Made by a program: the position numbers and the translations under genes. From Chryseobacterium gleum (GTDB taxonomy: Bacteria; Bacteroidota; Bacteroidia; Flavobacteriales; BACL11), in assembly GCA_945865535.1 (NCBI GenBank), contig CAMBDW010000010.1, forward strand, positions 1 through 64,000: 64,000 nt of DNA, in the 5' to 3' direction. Of the stretch, positions 27,864 through 37,431 are shown piece after piece. Positions within the stretch are counted from its first letter, which is position 1, and each line of letters opens with the position of its first letter. Under the pieces are notes generated by a model, which was given only the letters and a program-made list of their open reading frames with translations, had not been told where the DNA came from and searched no databases.

Positions 27864-27871
27864 ATCAAAAA

Positions 27872-29038
27872 ATGAAAGAAAATAGATACAATCAGAGAGG
27901 TGTTTCAGCGGATAAAGAGGATGTCCATCATGCAATTAAAAATATGGATAAAGGACTTTTCCCTAAAGCATTTTGTAAAATTGTTCCTGATTATTTAACA
28001 GATGATAAAGATTATTGTTTGGTTATGCATGCTGATGGCGCTGGTACAAAATCATCTTTAGCTTATATGTATTGGAAAGAAACGGGCGATATAAAGGTTT
28101 GGAAAGGTATTGCTCAGGATGCTCTTATAATGAATATTGATGACTTGTTATGTGTGGGGGCAACGGATAATATCATGCTTTCTTCTACTATTGGACGTAA
28201 CAAATCCTTAATAAAAGGAGAGGTACTTTCTCAAATTATTAATGGAACAGAGGAATTGTTGGCTACATACAAGAAATTGGGAATACATATTATTTCTACT
28301 GGTGGAGAAACAGCTGATGTTGGAGATTTAGTACGTACAATTATTGTAGATTCTACAGTTGTTGCAAGAATGAAAAGAAAAGATGTAATTAATAATAAAA
28401 ATATTACAGTTGGAAATGTAATTGTTGGTTTGTCATCATCAGGAAAGGCAACTTATGAAACGGAGTATAATGGTGGAATGGGAAGTAATGGATTAACTTC
28501 AGCAAGGCATGATGTATTTTCAAAGATATTGGCAGAGAAATATCCGGAGAGTTTTGATCCTTCTATGCCTGTTGATTTGGTTTATTCTGGCACTAAAAAC
28601 TTAACGGACTCTGTTGAAGGCTCAGTTTTAGATGCGGGTAAATTAGTGCTTTCTCCAACTAGAACTTATGCACCAATTATTAAAGTAATTTTAGATAAGT
28701 ATAGGAATAAAATAAATGGTATGGTACATTGTAGTGGTGGAGCCCAAACTAAAGTGTTACACTTTATAGATAATGTGCATGTTATAAAAGATAATTTGTT
28801 CGCTTTGCCTCCCGTATTTAGATTAATTCAAGAGCAGTCAGGTACAGATTGGAAGGAAATGTATAAAGTATTTAATATGGGGCATAGAATGGAATTGTAT
28901 GTCCCTGAAGAAATTGCCCAGGATATTATTGCAATCTCAAAATCGTTTAATGTTGAGGCTAAGATTATAGGTAGAGTTGAGTTTTTTAAAGGTAAAAAAT
29001 TAACTATAAATTCCGAATTCGGAACTTTTACATATTAA
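27872..29038 (+). CDS. purM: Phosphoribosylformylglycinamidine cyclo-ligase (AIR synthetase)
   Basis: A 388-residue ATP-dependent enzyme forming the imidazole ring of AIR in purine synthesis. Visible signatures are [13 protein letters not shown] at the N-terminus, [14 protein letters not shown] near residue 54, [17 protein letters not shown] near 83 (the D-x-x-N-D stretch of PurM-like folds), [14 protein letters not shown] near 144 and [14 protein letters not shown] near 286. The length suits the Bacteroidota form. It ends one base before prfA and probably leads a purM-prfA-pyrF operon, since a terminator lies directly upstream. Confidence 0.94.
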   Translation: MKENRYNQRGVSADKEDVHHAIKNMDKGLFPKAFCKIVPDYLTDDKDYCLVMHADGAGTKSSLAYMYWKETGDIKVWKGIAQDALIMNIDDLLCVGATDNIMLSSTIGRNKSLIKGEVLSQIINGTEELLATYKKLGIHIISTGGETADVGDLVRTIIVDSTVVARMKRKDVINNKNITVGNVIVGLSSSGKATYETEYNGGMGSNGLTSARHDVFSKILAEKYPESFDPSMPVDLVYSGTKNLTDSVEGSVLDAGKLVLSPTRTYAPIIKVILDKYRNKINGMVHCSGGAQTKVLHFIDNVHVIKDNLFALPPVFRLIQEQSGTDWKEMYKVFNMGHRMELYVPEEIAQDIIAISKSFNVEAKIIGRVEFFKGKKLTINSEFGTFTY

Positions 29039-29039
29039 G

Positions 29040-30116
29040 ATGTTAGATAAATTAGCTGCAATTAATGATAGATATTTAGAGGTGGAAAAATTAATTTCAT
29101 CTTCTGATGCTATGAATGATATGAAAGTGTTTATTCAGTTAAGTAAGGAGTATAAGGATTTAGAGCCTATTATTAAGGCATTTAAAGAGTATAGAGATTT
29201 AGTAGGAAATATTGCTGACGCAAAGCAGATTATATCAACTACTGATGATATGGAAATGAAAGAGATGGCAAAGATAGATTTGGAGGAGAATTTGCCAATG
29301 AAGGAGGCGATGGATGAGGCTATTAAAGTACTCTTAATTCCAAAGGATCCAGCTGATGCTAAAAATGCTGTAATGGAAATTAGAGCGGGAACAGGAGGAG
29401 ATGAAGCATCTATTTTTGCAGGCGATTTATATAGAATGTATACTGCTTTTGCTCAAACAAAAGATTGGAAAATTGAATTAGTAGATATTGCAGATGGAAC
29501 CTCAGGTGGTTATAAAGAGATTATTTTCAATATTAGTGGTGAAGATGTTTATGGTCAGCTAAAATTTGAGAGTGGTGTGCATAGGGTGCAAAGAGTTCCT
29601 CAAACAGAAACTCAAGGTAGGATACATACTTCAGCAGCTACAATTATTGTGCTACCTGAAGCGGAGGAGTTTGATATAGAATTACTTACTTCTGATATTC
29701 GAAAAGATACTTATTGTTCATCTGGTCCTGGGGGGCAATCGGTAAATACTACTTATTCAGCTGTGCGATTAACTCATATTCCAACAGGTGTAGTAGCTCA
29801 GTGTCAAGATCAAAAATCTCAACTTAAAAATTATGATAAAGCATTAAAGGTGTTGCGTTCTCGTATTTATGAGATTGAATTGCAAAAAAAGCTAGAGGAA
29901 GACGCAAGACATAGAAAAACTATGGTATCCTCTGGTGATAGATCTGCAAAAATCAGAACATATAATTATCCTCAAGGCAGAGTGACTGAGCATAGAATAG
30001 GACTTACTAAATATAATTTACCAGTAATAATGGGTGGTGATATTCAAGAATTTATTGATGAATTGCAACTCGCAGAAAATGCTGAAAAATTAAAAGTGGG
30101 AAGGGCTAATGCGTAG
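29040..30116 (+). CDS. prfA: Peptide chain release factor 1
   Basis: A 358-residue RF1 that terminates translation at UAA and UAG. The peptidyl-hydrolysis motif GGQ is present in [18 protein letters not shown] near residues 230-247. The stop-codon recognition tripeptide of RF1 (PxT) is seen as PQT in [17 protein letters not shown], which separates it from RF2 (SPF). Domain order and length are normal, with an N-terminal coiled region and [14 protein letters not shown] near residue 120. It starts two bases after the purM stop and overlaps pyrF by eight bases. Confidence 0.96.
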   Translation: MLDKLAAINDRYLEVEKLISSSDAMNDMKVFIQLSKEYKDLEPIIKAFKEYRDLVGNIADAKQIISTTDDMEMKEMAKIDLEENLPMKEAMDEAIKVLLIPKDPADAKNAVMEIRAGTGGDEASIFAGDLYRMYTAFAQTKDWKIELVDIADGTSGGYKEIIFNISGEDVYGQLKFESGVHRVQRVPQTETQGRIHTSAATIIVLPEAEEFDIELLTSDIRKDTYCSSGPGGQSVNTTYSAVRLTHIPTGVVAQCQDQKSQLKNYDKALKVLRSRIYEIELQKKLEEDARHRKTMVSSGDRSAKIRTYNYPQGRVTEHRIGLTKYNLPVIMGGDIQEFIDELQLAENAEKLKVGRANA

Positions 30117-30927
30117 ACAAGAACTCATATCTCAGATTAAAAAGAAACAATCATTTTTATGTATTGGCTTAGATTCAGATATTAAAAAAATACCAAGTCA
30201 TTTATTAAAGTTAGAAGATCCTATTTTTGAATTCAATAAACAAATCATTGATGCTACTAAAGATTTGTGTGTAGCCTATAAACCTAATACAGCTTTTTAT
30301 GAAAGTATTGGAGCTAGAGGGTGGGAAAGTTTGCAAAAAACAATGGCTTATATTCCAAATAATATTTTCACTATTGCTGATGCTAAAAGAGGTGATATTG
30401 GCAATACTTCCAGTATGTATGGTCGTGCTTTTTTTGAAAATATGAATTTTGATGCTGTAACAGTTAGTCCATATATGGGAAAAGATTCTGTTGCTCCATT
30501 TCTAGATTTTGAAAATAAGTGGGCAATCATTTTAGCCCTTACTTCTAATGATGGCAGCTTGGATTTTCAAAATTTTAAAGATAAAAGTGGAAAGCCACTT
30601 TTCAAACAAGTTTTAGAAACTTCAAAAAATTGGGGTACTGTTGAAAACATGATGTATGTTGTAGGAGCTACAAGGGCTGAACAGTTATTAGAAATTCGAA
30701 AAATTATTCCTAACCATTTTTTACTAGTTCCTGGTGTTGGAGAACAAGGTGGTAATCTGCATGATGTAGCTAAATATGGTTTGAATGCTGATTGTGGACT
30801 TCTAGTAAATTCTTCAAGAGCAATTATCTATGCAGGTAGTGGAAAAGATTTTGCTGAAAAAGCAAGACTAGAAGCTCAAAAATTACAGAAGGATATGGCT
30901 GTTATTTTATCTCAAGCAGTAATCTAA
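30109..30927 (+). CDS. pyrF: Orotidine 5'-phosphate decarboxylase
   Basis: A 272-residue enzyme of the last de novo UMP step, of the longer bacterial subfamily. The catalytic [10 protein letters not shown] motif is at residues 91-100, with K93 as the expected catalytic lysine. [12 protein letters not shown] near residue 17 and [10 protein letters not shown] near residue 206 form other parts of the TIM-barrel phosphate and base site. The start overlaps prfA by eight bases. Its stop overlaps the stop of the convergent ydcF-like gene by three bases. Confidence 0.95.
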   Translation: MRRQELISQIKKKQSFLCIGLDSDIKKIPSHLLKLEDPIFEFNKQIIDATKDLCVAYKPNTAFYESIGARGWESLQKTMAYIPNNIFTIADAKRGDIGNTSSMYGRAFFENMNFDAVTVSPYMGKDSVAPFLDFENKWAIILALTSNDGSLDFQNFKDKSGKPLFKQVLETSKNWGTVENMMYVVGATRAEQLLEIRKIIPNHFLLVPGVGEQGGNLHDVAKYGLNADCGLLVNSSRAIIYAGSGKDFAEKARLEAQKLQKDMAVILSQAVI

Positions 30928-31667
30928 AATTTTATTTGATATACAATATAGCCAATCCATTCATGTATGAGGGTTTCCCAAACTTCAATTGCATCAGCTC
31001 TTGGTAATAATAAATATTCAATTCCATAAGTAGCATAGGAAGTTGTGCAATCAGTAGGAAAAGCTGTTGTTTTTATATTAGCTCTATCAAAACAATATTG
31101 AGCCCTTTTCATATGCTGAGCTGATGTAATGAGTAAAATACTTGCGTTAGGGAGTTGCTGTTTTAGTATTATTGCAGAGTTAAAAGCATTTTCTTTTGTG
31201 TTCCTAGATGTGTTTTCTATTATAATATCTTCAGCAGGAATTTTATTTTTAATAAGATGATTTTTCATGGCATTTGCCTCAAAATATCCATTGTTTAATA
31301 TCATGCCGTTACCCCCACTTAGCATTATTTTTTTAATTATCCTCTGCCTATAAAGTTGTTCGGCATCCATCAGCCTATCAGCATGTTTGTTAAAATTATG
31401 AGCTTTTGTTATTGTGTCAAAATCTGCAACTCCCCCTAAAACGATACCAATATCATAAGTTGAAGTAGGGTTAAATCTTGGCACCTCCCAAAGTCTTGCA
31501 CAACTATCAGCAATAAAACCATTTGTAAAAAAGTAAAATATAAATAAGGTAATGTAAAGTAATTTTCTTCTTTTGGTTTTAAAGATTAGGGCACTGATTA
31601 GTAAAATAAATACCCAGATGATTGGTTTGCTTAAAAAAGCAAGCAGTTTAGATGCGGTAAAAAACAT
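30924..31667 (-). CDS. YdcF/ElyC-family (DUF218) membrane protein
   Basis: A 247-residue protein with two N-terminal hydrophobic helices (about residues 5-25 and 35-55), then a DUF218 domain. The domain has GIVLGG near residue 80, [19 protein letters not shown] near 116, [19 protein letters not shown] near 145 and [16 protein letters not shown] near 178. Members such as ElyC and SanA affect envelope integrity; the substrate of this one is unknown. It is transcribed toward pyrF and their stop codons overlap. A promoter-like pair lies just upstream. Confidence 0.85.
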   Translation of the reverse strand: MFFTASKLLAFLSKPIIWVFILLISALIFKTKRRKLLYITLFIFYFFTNGFIADSCARLWEVPRFNPTSTYDIGIVLGGVADFDTITKAHNFNKHADRLMDAEQLYRQRIIKKIMLSGGNGMILNNGYFEANAMKNHLIKNKIPAEDIIIENTSRNTKENAFNSAIILKQQLPNASILLITSAQHMKRAQYCFDRANIKTTAFPTDCTTSYATYGIEYLLLPRADAIEVWETLIHEWIGYIVYQIKF

Positions 31668-31684
31668 AAATTTTAGTTATCTTT

Positions 31685-31713
31685 CAAAAGTAATATATTT
31701 TAAGTTAATGCAA
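31685..31713 (-). promoter_or_regulatory. Probable promoter of the YdcF-family gene
   Basis: On the minus strand TACTTTTG (31685-31692) and TTG (31711-31713) are 18 bases apart, 17 bases upstream of the start codon. This fits the TTG-N19-TAnnTTTG pattern. Confidence 0.5.
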
Positions 31714-31768
31714 TAAGCAATCTTTAAAAAAATGGTTAACTTGCAGCAGCTAAAAACTAAAATGATAA

Positions 31769-31990
31769 ATGATAAATTTTTTTAGAAATATTTTTGAAAA
31801 ACAGGTATTTGGGGTTAGCTCTTGGTGGGGAAATAGACTAGGCATAAAAGCGTCATTTATTCGCTTATTTTTTATTTATGCTGCTTTTACTAATGCTATC
31901 ACTATCTTGATATATTTATCTATGATTTTTTTATTAAAAATAAGAAATCATTTTAAGTATAGAAAACGAAAGAGTGTTTTTGATTTATAA
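31769..31990 (+). CDS. Small PspC-like membrane protein
   Basis: A 73-residue protein with a PspC-type core: a WWGNRLGIKASFIRLFFIY segment (compare G-V-x-x-G-[IL]-A-x-x-x-G-[IL]-x-x-x-x-[VI]-R in PspC) followed by one transmembrane helix (ITILIYLSMIFLL) and a basic tail. PspC proteins sense or respond to envelope stress, but short family members have no assigned role. An overlapping upstream ATG at 31762 hits a stop after seven codons. It is followed 31 bases later by a second PspC-like gene. Confidence 0.7.
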   Translation: MINFFRNIFEKQVFGVSSWWGNRLGIKASFIRLFFIYAAFTNAITILIYLSMIFLLKIRNHFKYRKRKSVFDL

Positions 31991-32021
31991 AAATTATGGA
32001 AAATTTACAAATCTCAATTTA

Positions 32022-32186
32022 ATGAGCGAACGAAAAATTCTTGGTGTTTGTGCTTGGCTTGCTGATAAATTTGGCTTGGATGTAGGAGGTTTAAGAATTT
32101 TATTTGTGGCTGCTTCTATTTTTGGATTTGGATCACCGATTATTATATATTTCATCTTGTATTTACTAAAACCGAGCAACTATTAA
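32022..32186 (+). CDS. Small PspC-domain protein
   Basis: A 54-residue protein: MSERKILGVCAWLADKF, then GLDVGGLRILFVAASIFGFG, and a hydrophobic end YFILYLL. This is a near-minimal PspC domain (GVCAWLADKFGLDVGGLRILF). I prefer the ATG at 32022 over an upstream in-frame start at 31974, because that extension overlaps the previous gene and is not PspC-like. The stop is immediately followed by the ATG of the RmlD-like gene, so it is in an operon with it. Confidence 0.75.
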   Translation: MSERKILGVCAWLADKFGLDVGGLRILFVAASIFGFGSPIIIYFILYLLKPSNY

Positions 32187-33083
32187 ATGAAGATTTTAAT
32201 AACTGGTAGTAACGGATTGCTTGGGCAGAAACTCTTACACAAATTAATAATTGACACTAATGTGGAGTTAATTGCAACTTCTTTGGGTGAGAATAGGCTT
32301 TCTGCAAAAAATGGCTACACTTATTTTAGTTTAGATATCACTAATAATGATGCACTTGCTAGTCTTATTGCAAGAGAAAAACCACAAGTAGTTATAAATA
32401 CGGCAGCTATGACCAATGTCGATTTGTGTGAGGATGAGAAACAGGCTTGTGATGCTTTAAATGTTTCTGCAGTTCAGTATTTAGCGGATGCTTGCGAAAA
32501 AGTTGGCGCTCATTTAATTCAAATTTCAACTGATTTTATTTTTGATGGAGAGGATGGTCCTTATAAAGAAGAGGATAAACCTAACCCACTTTCGTATTAT
32601 GGATTATCAAAATTAAAATCCGAGCAGTTACTTTATAATCATCATGTAAAATGGACAATACTTAGAACAATTATTGTTTTTGGTGTTGGAGAAAATCTAA
32701 GCAAAGGCAATATTGTGCTTTGGGCAATGGGGGCTTTAAAAAAAGCAGAACCACTTAATATTATTGATGATCAATTCCGTGCCCCAACTCTGGCGGAGGA
32801 TTTGGCAGATGCTTGTATATTAGCAGCTAAGAAAAAGGCTTATGGAATATTTAATGCCTCAGGTAAAGATATAATGAGTATTTTTGAAATGGTGGAATGT
32901 ATTGCGAACTACTTTGGCAATGATACTCGTAATTTGAATAGGATAAGTACTTCAACTTTAAATCAAAAAGCAGTACGCCCACCAAGAACAGGCTTTATTT
33001 TGGATAAATCTAGAAAAGAGTTAGGATATAATCCCCATTCATTTGGGGAGTGCTTAGAAATAATAGATGAACAACTAATATAG
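32187..33083 (+). CDS. RmlD-like NAD(P)-dependent sugar-nucleotide reductase
   Basis: A 298-residue extended short-chain dehydrogenase. The N-terminal [17 protein letters not shown] carries the GxxGxxG nucleotide loop. The catalytic YxxxK is in [13 protein letters not shown] near residues 131-143, preceded by [19 protein letters not shown]. The closest family is dTDP-4-dehydrorhamnose reductase (RmlD), but no rmlABC neighbours are present, so the sugar substrate is uncertain. Its ATG directly follows the PspC gene stop, and the symporter gene begins five bases downstream. Confidence 0.82.
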   Translation: MKILITGSNGLLGQKLLHKLIIDTNVELIATSLGENRLSAKNGYTYFSLDITNNDALASLIAREKPQVVINTAAMTNVDLCEDEKQACDALNVSAVQYLADACEKVGAHLIQISTDFIFDGEDGPYKEEDKPNPLSYYGLSKLKSEQLLYNHHVKWTILRTIIVFGVGENLSKGNIVLWAMGALKKAEPLNIIDDQFRAPTLAEDLADACILAAKKKAYGIFNASGKDIMSIFEMVECIANYFGNDTRNLNRISTSTLNQKAVRPPRTGFILDKSRKELGYNPHSFGECLEIIDEQLI

Positions 33084-33088
33084 TTAAT

Positions 33089-34597
33089 ATGAAAAAACAA
33101 ATTTTACTTTTTACTACAATGTTTGCTGCTTTTGCATCAGCAAAAGCTCAAACTCTAAGCGAAACAATAGATGGTTTCTTTAAACCTATAGTAGATAACT
33201 ATTTAGTTCCTGTTATTTTTTGGGACCCTATAAAAGCAATGGGATTTGATGTAGGAGCTAGTGTGCCAATTGTAGTAATTTGGCTAGTTTTTGGAGCTGT
33301 TTACTTTACTCTCCGTATGAAATTTATAAATATAAGAGGGTTTAAACATGCTATTGGTTTAGTAAAAGGGGATTATGATAATCCTAATGATAAAGGAGAA
33401 CTTTCTCATTTCCAAGCATTAGCTACAGCCTTATCTGCTACTGTTGGCTTAGGAAATATAGCAGGTGTTGCTATTGCAATTTCTATTGGTGGGCCAGGAG
33501 CAACCTTTTGGATGATAGTAGCTGGGCTACTAGGAATGTCAGCCAAATTTGTAGAATGTACTTTGGGGGTAAAGTACCGTAAAATAGATGAAAATGGGGA
33601 GGTTTCAGGAGGCCCAATGTATTATTTACGTGATGGTTTGGCTAAGTACAATATGGCAGGATTTGGTAAAGTTCTTGCCGTTTTATTTGCAATACTTTGT
33701 GTTGGAGGATCTTTTGGTGGTGGAAATATGTTTCAAGCCAATCAGGCTTATGCACAAGTAGAGGGGCTGTTTCCAGCTTTGGCTGATAGCGGACCAATGT
33801 TTGGTTTAGTCTTAGCTATTTTGGTTGGTGCCGTTATTATAGGAGGAATTAAATCTATTGCTAATGTTTCAGAAAAGATAGTGCCATTTATGGCTATTTT
33901 ATATGTAGGTACAGCATTAATTATTATACTGATGAATATTACTGAAGTTGGAAATGTTTTTGTTCTGATTTTTAAGGGAGCATTTGTACCTGATGCAGCA
34001 CTTGGTGGTGTAATTGGTGTGCTCATTCAAGGTTTTAAAAGAGCTGCATTTTCAAATGAAGCGGGAGTTGGATCTGCTTCTATTGCACATTCTGCTGCCA
34101 AAACTAACGAACCTGTTTCTGAAGGTATTGTGTCTTTATTAGAACCATTTATCGATACAGTGGTAATTTGCACAATGACTGCCATGGTAATTATTTTTAC
34201 AGGAATGTATGATGAAGTGGGCGTGGAAGGAACCCAACTAACTTCAATGGCATTTGGTTCAGTTCTTCCTTGGTTCCCTTATATTTTAACAGTAGTTATT
34301 TTCCTTTTTGCTTTTTCTACTATGATTTCTTGGTCGTATTACGGACTTAAAGCATGGACATTTTTATTTGGCAAAAGTAAAGTATCTGAATATTCGTATA
34401 AAGTACTTTTCTTATTATTTGTAATAATTGGCTGTTCAGTAAAATTAGGGGCAGTACTTGATTTTTCAGATATGATGATACTCGCTATGGCCTTTCCAAA
34501 TATTATTGGATTATTAATTCTTTCAAAAGAAGTTCGTTTTGATTTGGATACTTATTATGCTAAATTAAAATTCGGTGCAATTAAGAAATTCAAATAG
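33089..34597 (+). CDS. Alanine/glycine:cation symporter (AGCS family)
   Basis: A 502-residue inner-membrane amino acid carrier driven by Na+ or H+. The family signature is in [19 protein letters not shown] near residues 113-131 followed by [40 protein letters not shown] near 318-337 and about ten hydrophobic helices also fit. The first 21 residues ([20 protein letters not shown]) look like a cleavable signal peptide before the transporter core, a feature not present in the classic Gram-positive members. Its stop shares one base with the GTG start of the next gene. Confidence 0.92.
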   Translation: MKKQILLFTTMFAAFASAKAQTLSETIDGFFKPIVDNYLVPVIFWDPIKAMGFDVGASVPIVVIWLVFGAVYFTLRMKFINIRGFKHAIGLVKGDYDNPNDKGELSHFQALATALSATVGLGNIAGVAIAISIGGPGATFWMIVAGLLGMSAKFVECTLGVKYRKIDENGEVSGGPMYYLRDGLAKYNMAGFGKVLAVLFAILCVGGSFGGGNMFQANQAYAQVEGLFPALADSGPMFGLVLAILVGAVIIGGIKSIANVSEKIVPFMAILYVGTALIIILMNITEVGNVFVLIFKGAFVPDAALGGVIGVLIQGFKRAAFSNEAGVGSASIAHSAAKTNEPVSEGIVSLLEPFIDTVVICTMTAMVIIFTGMYDEVGVEGTQLTSMAFGSVLPWFPYILTVVIFLFAFSTMISWSYYGLKAWTFLFGKSKVSEYSYKVLFLLFVIIGCSVKLGAVLDFSDMMILAMAFPNIIGLLILSKEVRFDLDTYYAKLKFGAIKKFK

Positions 34598-35451
34598 TGT
34601 TTTCAAGCTGGAAAGATTATTTTACATTTAATAAGAAGGAGCGAAACGGAATTCTAATCCTTTGTTTTGTTCTTTTTCTTTTGCTCATATTCTATCAGTT
34701 TACTCATTTATTTGTTAGTGAAACTACAACTGATTTTTCTGAATTTGAAAAAGCAATCTCGGACTTAGATTATTTAGAAGAAAAAGAAATAGCATCAAAA
34801 GAAGCAGCTCTTTTTTATTTTAATCCCAATACTTTAGATGATAAAGGCTGGCTAACATTAGGGCTTTCAGAAGCGAAACTGCAAGTGCTTAGAAATTATC
34901 AAAAAAGTGGTGGCTATTTTAAGAATAATGAAGATTTACAAAGGTGTTATGCTTTTGGTGATGCCTTTTACAATAGCATAAAAGATTATGTACAGATTCC
35001 AAAATTGGATCAGCCAAAAGATTTAGAAATCGCTAAAGATGTAAAAAAGCAATTAGTTGAGCTCAATCAGGCTGATAGCTTGGAGTTGCTTGAGATAAAA
35101 GGAATCGGGCCATTTTACGCCAAACAAATCATAAAATATCGTAATGAATTGGGAGGATTTCATTCGTATAATCAATTCTCCGAAATTTGGGGTTTGGATA
35201 ATTTAGATATTGATAATTTAAAGAAACAAAGTAGAATAGACACCTTATATATAACCCAGAAAAATATCAATATTATTTCAATTGATGAGTTGGGCCGCCA
35301 CCCTTATTTAAATTACAAAGAAGCTAAAATGATCGTCAATTATCGCCAGCAGCATGGTAATTTTAAAGACGTAAAAGACATTCAGGAAATTAAGCCAATT
35401 AGCCCAGAAATATTTCGTAAAATTGCACCTTATTTAAAAACTCATGATTAG
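34597..35451 (+). CDS. Membrane-anchored helix-hairpin-helix (ComEA-like) protein
   Basis: A 284-residue protein from a GTG start overlapping the upstream TAG by one base. The N-terminus is basic (TFNKKERNG) followed by one transmembrane helix (ILILCFVLFLLLIFYQF). The rest has three helix-hairpin-helix units: FYFNPNTLDDKGWLTLGLSE near residue 69; VELNQADSLELLEIKGIGPF near 151; and a third near 225-284 (INIISIDELGRHPYLNYKEA). The middle copy has the clear DNA-backbone loop IKGIGPFYAKQIIKYR. ComEA-type proteins bind incoming DNA during competence, but this triple form is not a proven homologue. It overlaps apt by eight bases. Confidence 0.75.
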   Translation: MFSSWKDYFTFNKKERNGILILCFVLFLLLIFYQFTHLFVSETTTDFSEFEKAISDLDYLEEKEIASKEAALFYFNPNTLDDKGWLTLGLSEAKLQVLRNYQKSGGYFKNNEDLQRCYAFGDAFYNSIKDYVQIPKLDQPKDLEIAKDVKKQLVELNQADSLELLEIKGIGPFYAKQIIKYRNELGGFHSYNQFSEIWGLDNLDIDNLKKQSRIDTLYITQKNINIISIDELGRHPYLNYKEAKMIVNYRQQHGNFKDVKDIQEIKPISPEIFRKIAPYLKTHD

Positions 35452-35971
35452 CCAAAGATTAGATAAAGCAATCCGTAATGTCCCTGATTTTCCAATAAAA
35501 GGAATTAATTTTAAGGATATTACTACTTTATTACTTGATCCTAAATTATCTTCAGATATTATTGATTCTTTTATTCATAATCTAAAAGGATTAGAAATTG
35601 ATGCCATTGTTGGGGTAGAAAGCAGGGGTTTTTTGTTTGGTTTTTTGCTTGCTAATAAAATGGGAATTCCTTTTATTCCTATTCGTAAAGCTGGTAAATT
35701 ACCTGGCGAAACTTTAAAATATAAGTATGATTTAGAATATGGTGCTGCTGAGGTGGAAATTCATAAATCGGATATTAAAAAAGGATGGAATGTTTTGATT
35801 CATGATGATTTGTTAGCCACTGGAGGCACTGCATGTGCTGCAGCCGAGTTAATTAATCAATTAAATGCAAATGTAGCTGGATTTGCATTTGTAGTTTCTT
35901 TAGATTTCTTAAATGGGAAGGAGCTTTTAACAAAATATTCAAACAATATAATAAGTTTAAAGAATTATTAA
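35444..35971 (+). CDS. apt: Adenine phosphoribosyltransferase
   Basis: A 175-residue purine salvage enzyme converting adenine and PRPP to AMP. The signatures are VPDFPIKGINFKDITTLL near residue 14, GVESRGFLFG near 58, PIRKAGKLPGET near 83 (flexible loop), and the PRPP-binding strand VLIHDDLLATGGTACAAAEL near 118. Length and order are normal. It overlaps the helix-hairpin-helix gene at its start and is followed within two bases by an acyl-CoA dehydrogenase gene, so it sits in the middle of a mixed operon. Confidence 0.95.
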   Translation: MISQRLDKAIRNVPDFPIKGINFKDITTLLLDPKLSSDIIDSFIHNLKGLEIDAIVGVESRGFLFGFLLANKMGIPFIPIRKAGKLPGETLKYKYDLEYGAAEVEIHKSDIKKGWNVLIHDDLLATGGTACAAAELINQLNANVAGFAFVVSLDFLNGKELLTKYSNNIISLKNY

Positions 35972-35972
35972 A

Positions 35973-37112
35973 ATGGATTTTAGTTATAACGAAAATCAAA
36001 AAATGATTGCTGATATGATTCAGCAATTTGGCAAGCAAAACATTACTCCATTTGTGCGTGAGTGGGATGATAATCAAACGTTCCCTGTGGATGTTTTTAA
36101 AAAATTAGGAGAACTTGGGTTGATGGGAGTTTTGGTTCCAACAGAATATGGTGGTTCAGGATTTTCCTACACTGAATATGTTACTGCAATTGAACAACTT
36201 GCAATTTTAGATCCATCTATTGGGCTTTCAATGGCAGCACATAATTCGTTGTGCGCCGGTCATATTTTGCAATTTGGTAATGAAGAGCAAAAGAAAAAAT
36301 GGCTTCCTAAGTTAACTTCTGCAGAGTGGATTGGTGCTTGGGCTCTAACCGAACACAGTACAGGTTCAGATGCTGGGGCAATGGCTACAACAGCTGTTAA
36401 AGATGGAAATAATTGGGTACTTAATGGTGCTAAAAACTTTATTACCCATGCCATTTCTGGTGATATTGCAGTAGTAATGGCTCGAACAGGAGAAAAGGGT
36501 GATTCTCACGGCATGACAGCCTTTGTTATTGAAAAAGGAACGCCTGGTTTTTCTTCTGGCAAAAAAGAAGATAAATTGGGTATGAGAGCCTCAGAAACTG
36601 CTGAACTTATTTTTGATAATTGCAAAGTTCCTAATGAAAATATTTTAGGTAATGTTGGTGATGGTTTTGTTCAAGCAATGAAGGTGTTAGATGGAGGTAG
36701 AATATCCATTGCAGCACTTAGCTTAGGGATTGCAAAAGGAGCTTATCAGGCCGCTTTACAATATTCAAAGGAAAGAATTCAGTTTGGAAAACCAATTTCT
36801 CATTTTCAAGCTATTGCTTTTAAATTGGCCGATATGGCAACCGAGATTGAGGCATCAGAGTTATTAATATATAATGCTGTAGATAAAAAGAATAGAGGTG
36901 AGAAAATGACTTTAGAAGGGTCAATGGCAAAATATTATTCTTCTGAGGTTGCTGTAAAAGTGGCTACTGATGCGGTACAAGTTTTGGGTGGTTATGGTTA
37001 TACTAAGGATTTTCCTGTAGAGCGTTTTTATCGAGACTCTAAGCTCTGTACTATTGGTGAGGGAACTTCAGAGATACAAAAATTAGTAATTGCCAAACAA
37101 ATTATAGGATAA
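35973..37112 (+). CDS. Acyl-CoA dehydrogenase (short-chain type)
   Basis: A 379-residue FAD enzyme that forms the 2,3-double bond of acyl-CoA. The FAD and substrate motifs are WIGAWALTEHSTGSDAGAM near residue 115 and NWVLNGAKNFITHA near 149. The C-terminal signature QVLGGYGYTKDFPVERFYRD precedes IGEGTSEIQKLVIA, where E363 aligns with the catalytic glutamate of the SCAD/MCAD group. The length suits the butyryl/short-chain branch, but chain specificity or a branched substrate cannot be told. No electron-transfer flavoprotein gene is adjacent. Confidence 0.92.
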   Translation: MDFSYNENQKMIADMIQQFGKQNITPFVREWDDNQTFPVDVFKKLGELGLMGVLVPTEYGGSGFSYTEYVTAIEQLAILDPSIGLSMAAHNSLCAGHILQFGNEEQKKKWLPKLTSAEWIGAWALTEHSTGSDAGAMATTAVKDGNNWVLNGAKNFITHAISGDIAVVMARTGEKGDSHGMTAFVIEKGTPGFSSGKKEDKLGMRASETAELIFDNCKVPNENILGNVGDGFVQAMKVLDGGRISIAALSLGIAKGAYQAALQYSKERIQFGKPISHFQAIAFKLADMATEIEASELLIYNAVDKKNRGEKMTLEGSMAKYYSSEVAVKVATDAVQVLGGYGYTKDFPVERFYRDSKLCTIGEGTSEIQKLVIAKQIIG

Positions 37113-37114
37113 TG

Positions 37115-37145
37115 TTTGCTCATTGTAAAGATATTTATATTTTTG
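37115..37145 (+). promoter_or_regulatory. Probable rpsU promoter
   Basis: TTTG (37115-37118), exactly 19 bases, then TATTTTTG (37138-37145). This is the closest match in the window to the Bacteroidota consensus, and it lies 22 bases upstream of the rpsU ATG. Confidence 0.7.
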
Positions 37146-37167
37146 CAGCCCTAATTTAAAAAAGAAT

Positions 37168-37359
37168 ATGTTAGTAATACCAGTAAAAGAAGGAGAACAA
37201 ATTGATAGAGCACTTAAGCGTTTAAAAAGAAAGTTTTTGCAAACCGGAACTTTAAAACAGTTAAGAGCTAAAAAACAGTATTTAAAACCTACTGAAAGAA
37301 ATCGAATAAAAATGCAAAAAGCTGCTTATTCTGCCGCTCGTTTAAGAGAGATGGAATAG
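37168..37359 (+). CDS. rpsU: 30S ribosomal protein S21
   Basis: A 63-residue very basic protein starting MLVIPVKEGEQIDRALKRLK and continuing KRKFLQTGTLKQLRAKKQY, the S21 pattern. S21 binds near the 16S rRNA anti-Shine-Dalgarno end, which is of note because Bacteroidota rarely use Shine-Dalgarno pairing. The gene has its own promoter-like element and a strong hairpin terminator directly downstream. Confidence 0.96.
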   Translation: MLVIPVKEGEQIDRALKRLKRKFLQTGTLKQLRAKKQYLKPTERNRIKMQKAAYSAARLREME

Positions 37360-37385
37360 AAAATATATTTTTTTCATACTATTTG

Positions 37386-37431
37386 AAAACCTTTTTATTT
37401 GTAATTTCGTTACAAGTTTAAAGGTTTTTTT
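37386..37431 (+). terminator. Strong rpsU terminator abutting the xerC start
   Basis: A two-part hairpin: an outer stem AAAACCTTT/AAAGGTTTT and an inner stem TTGTAA/TTACAA around loop TTTCG, followed by a T-run. The T-run ends one base before or at the xerC ATG (37432). Confidence 0.82.
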
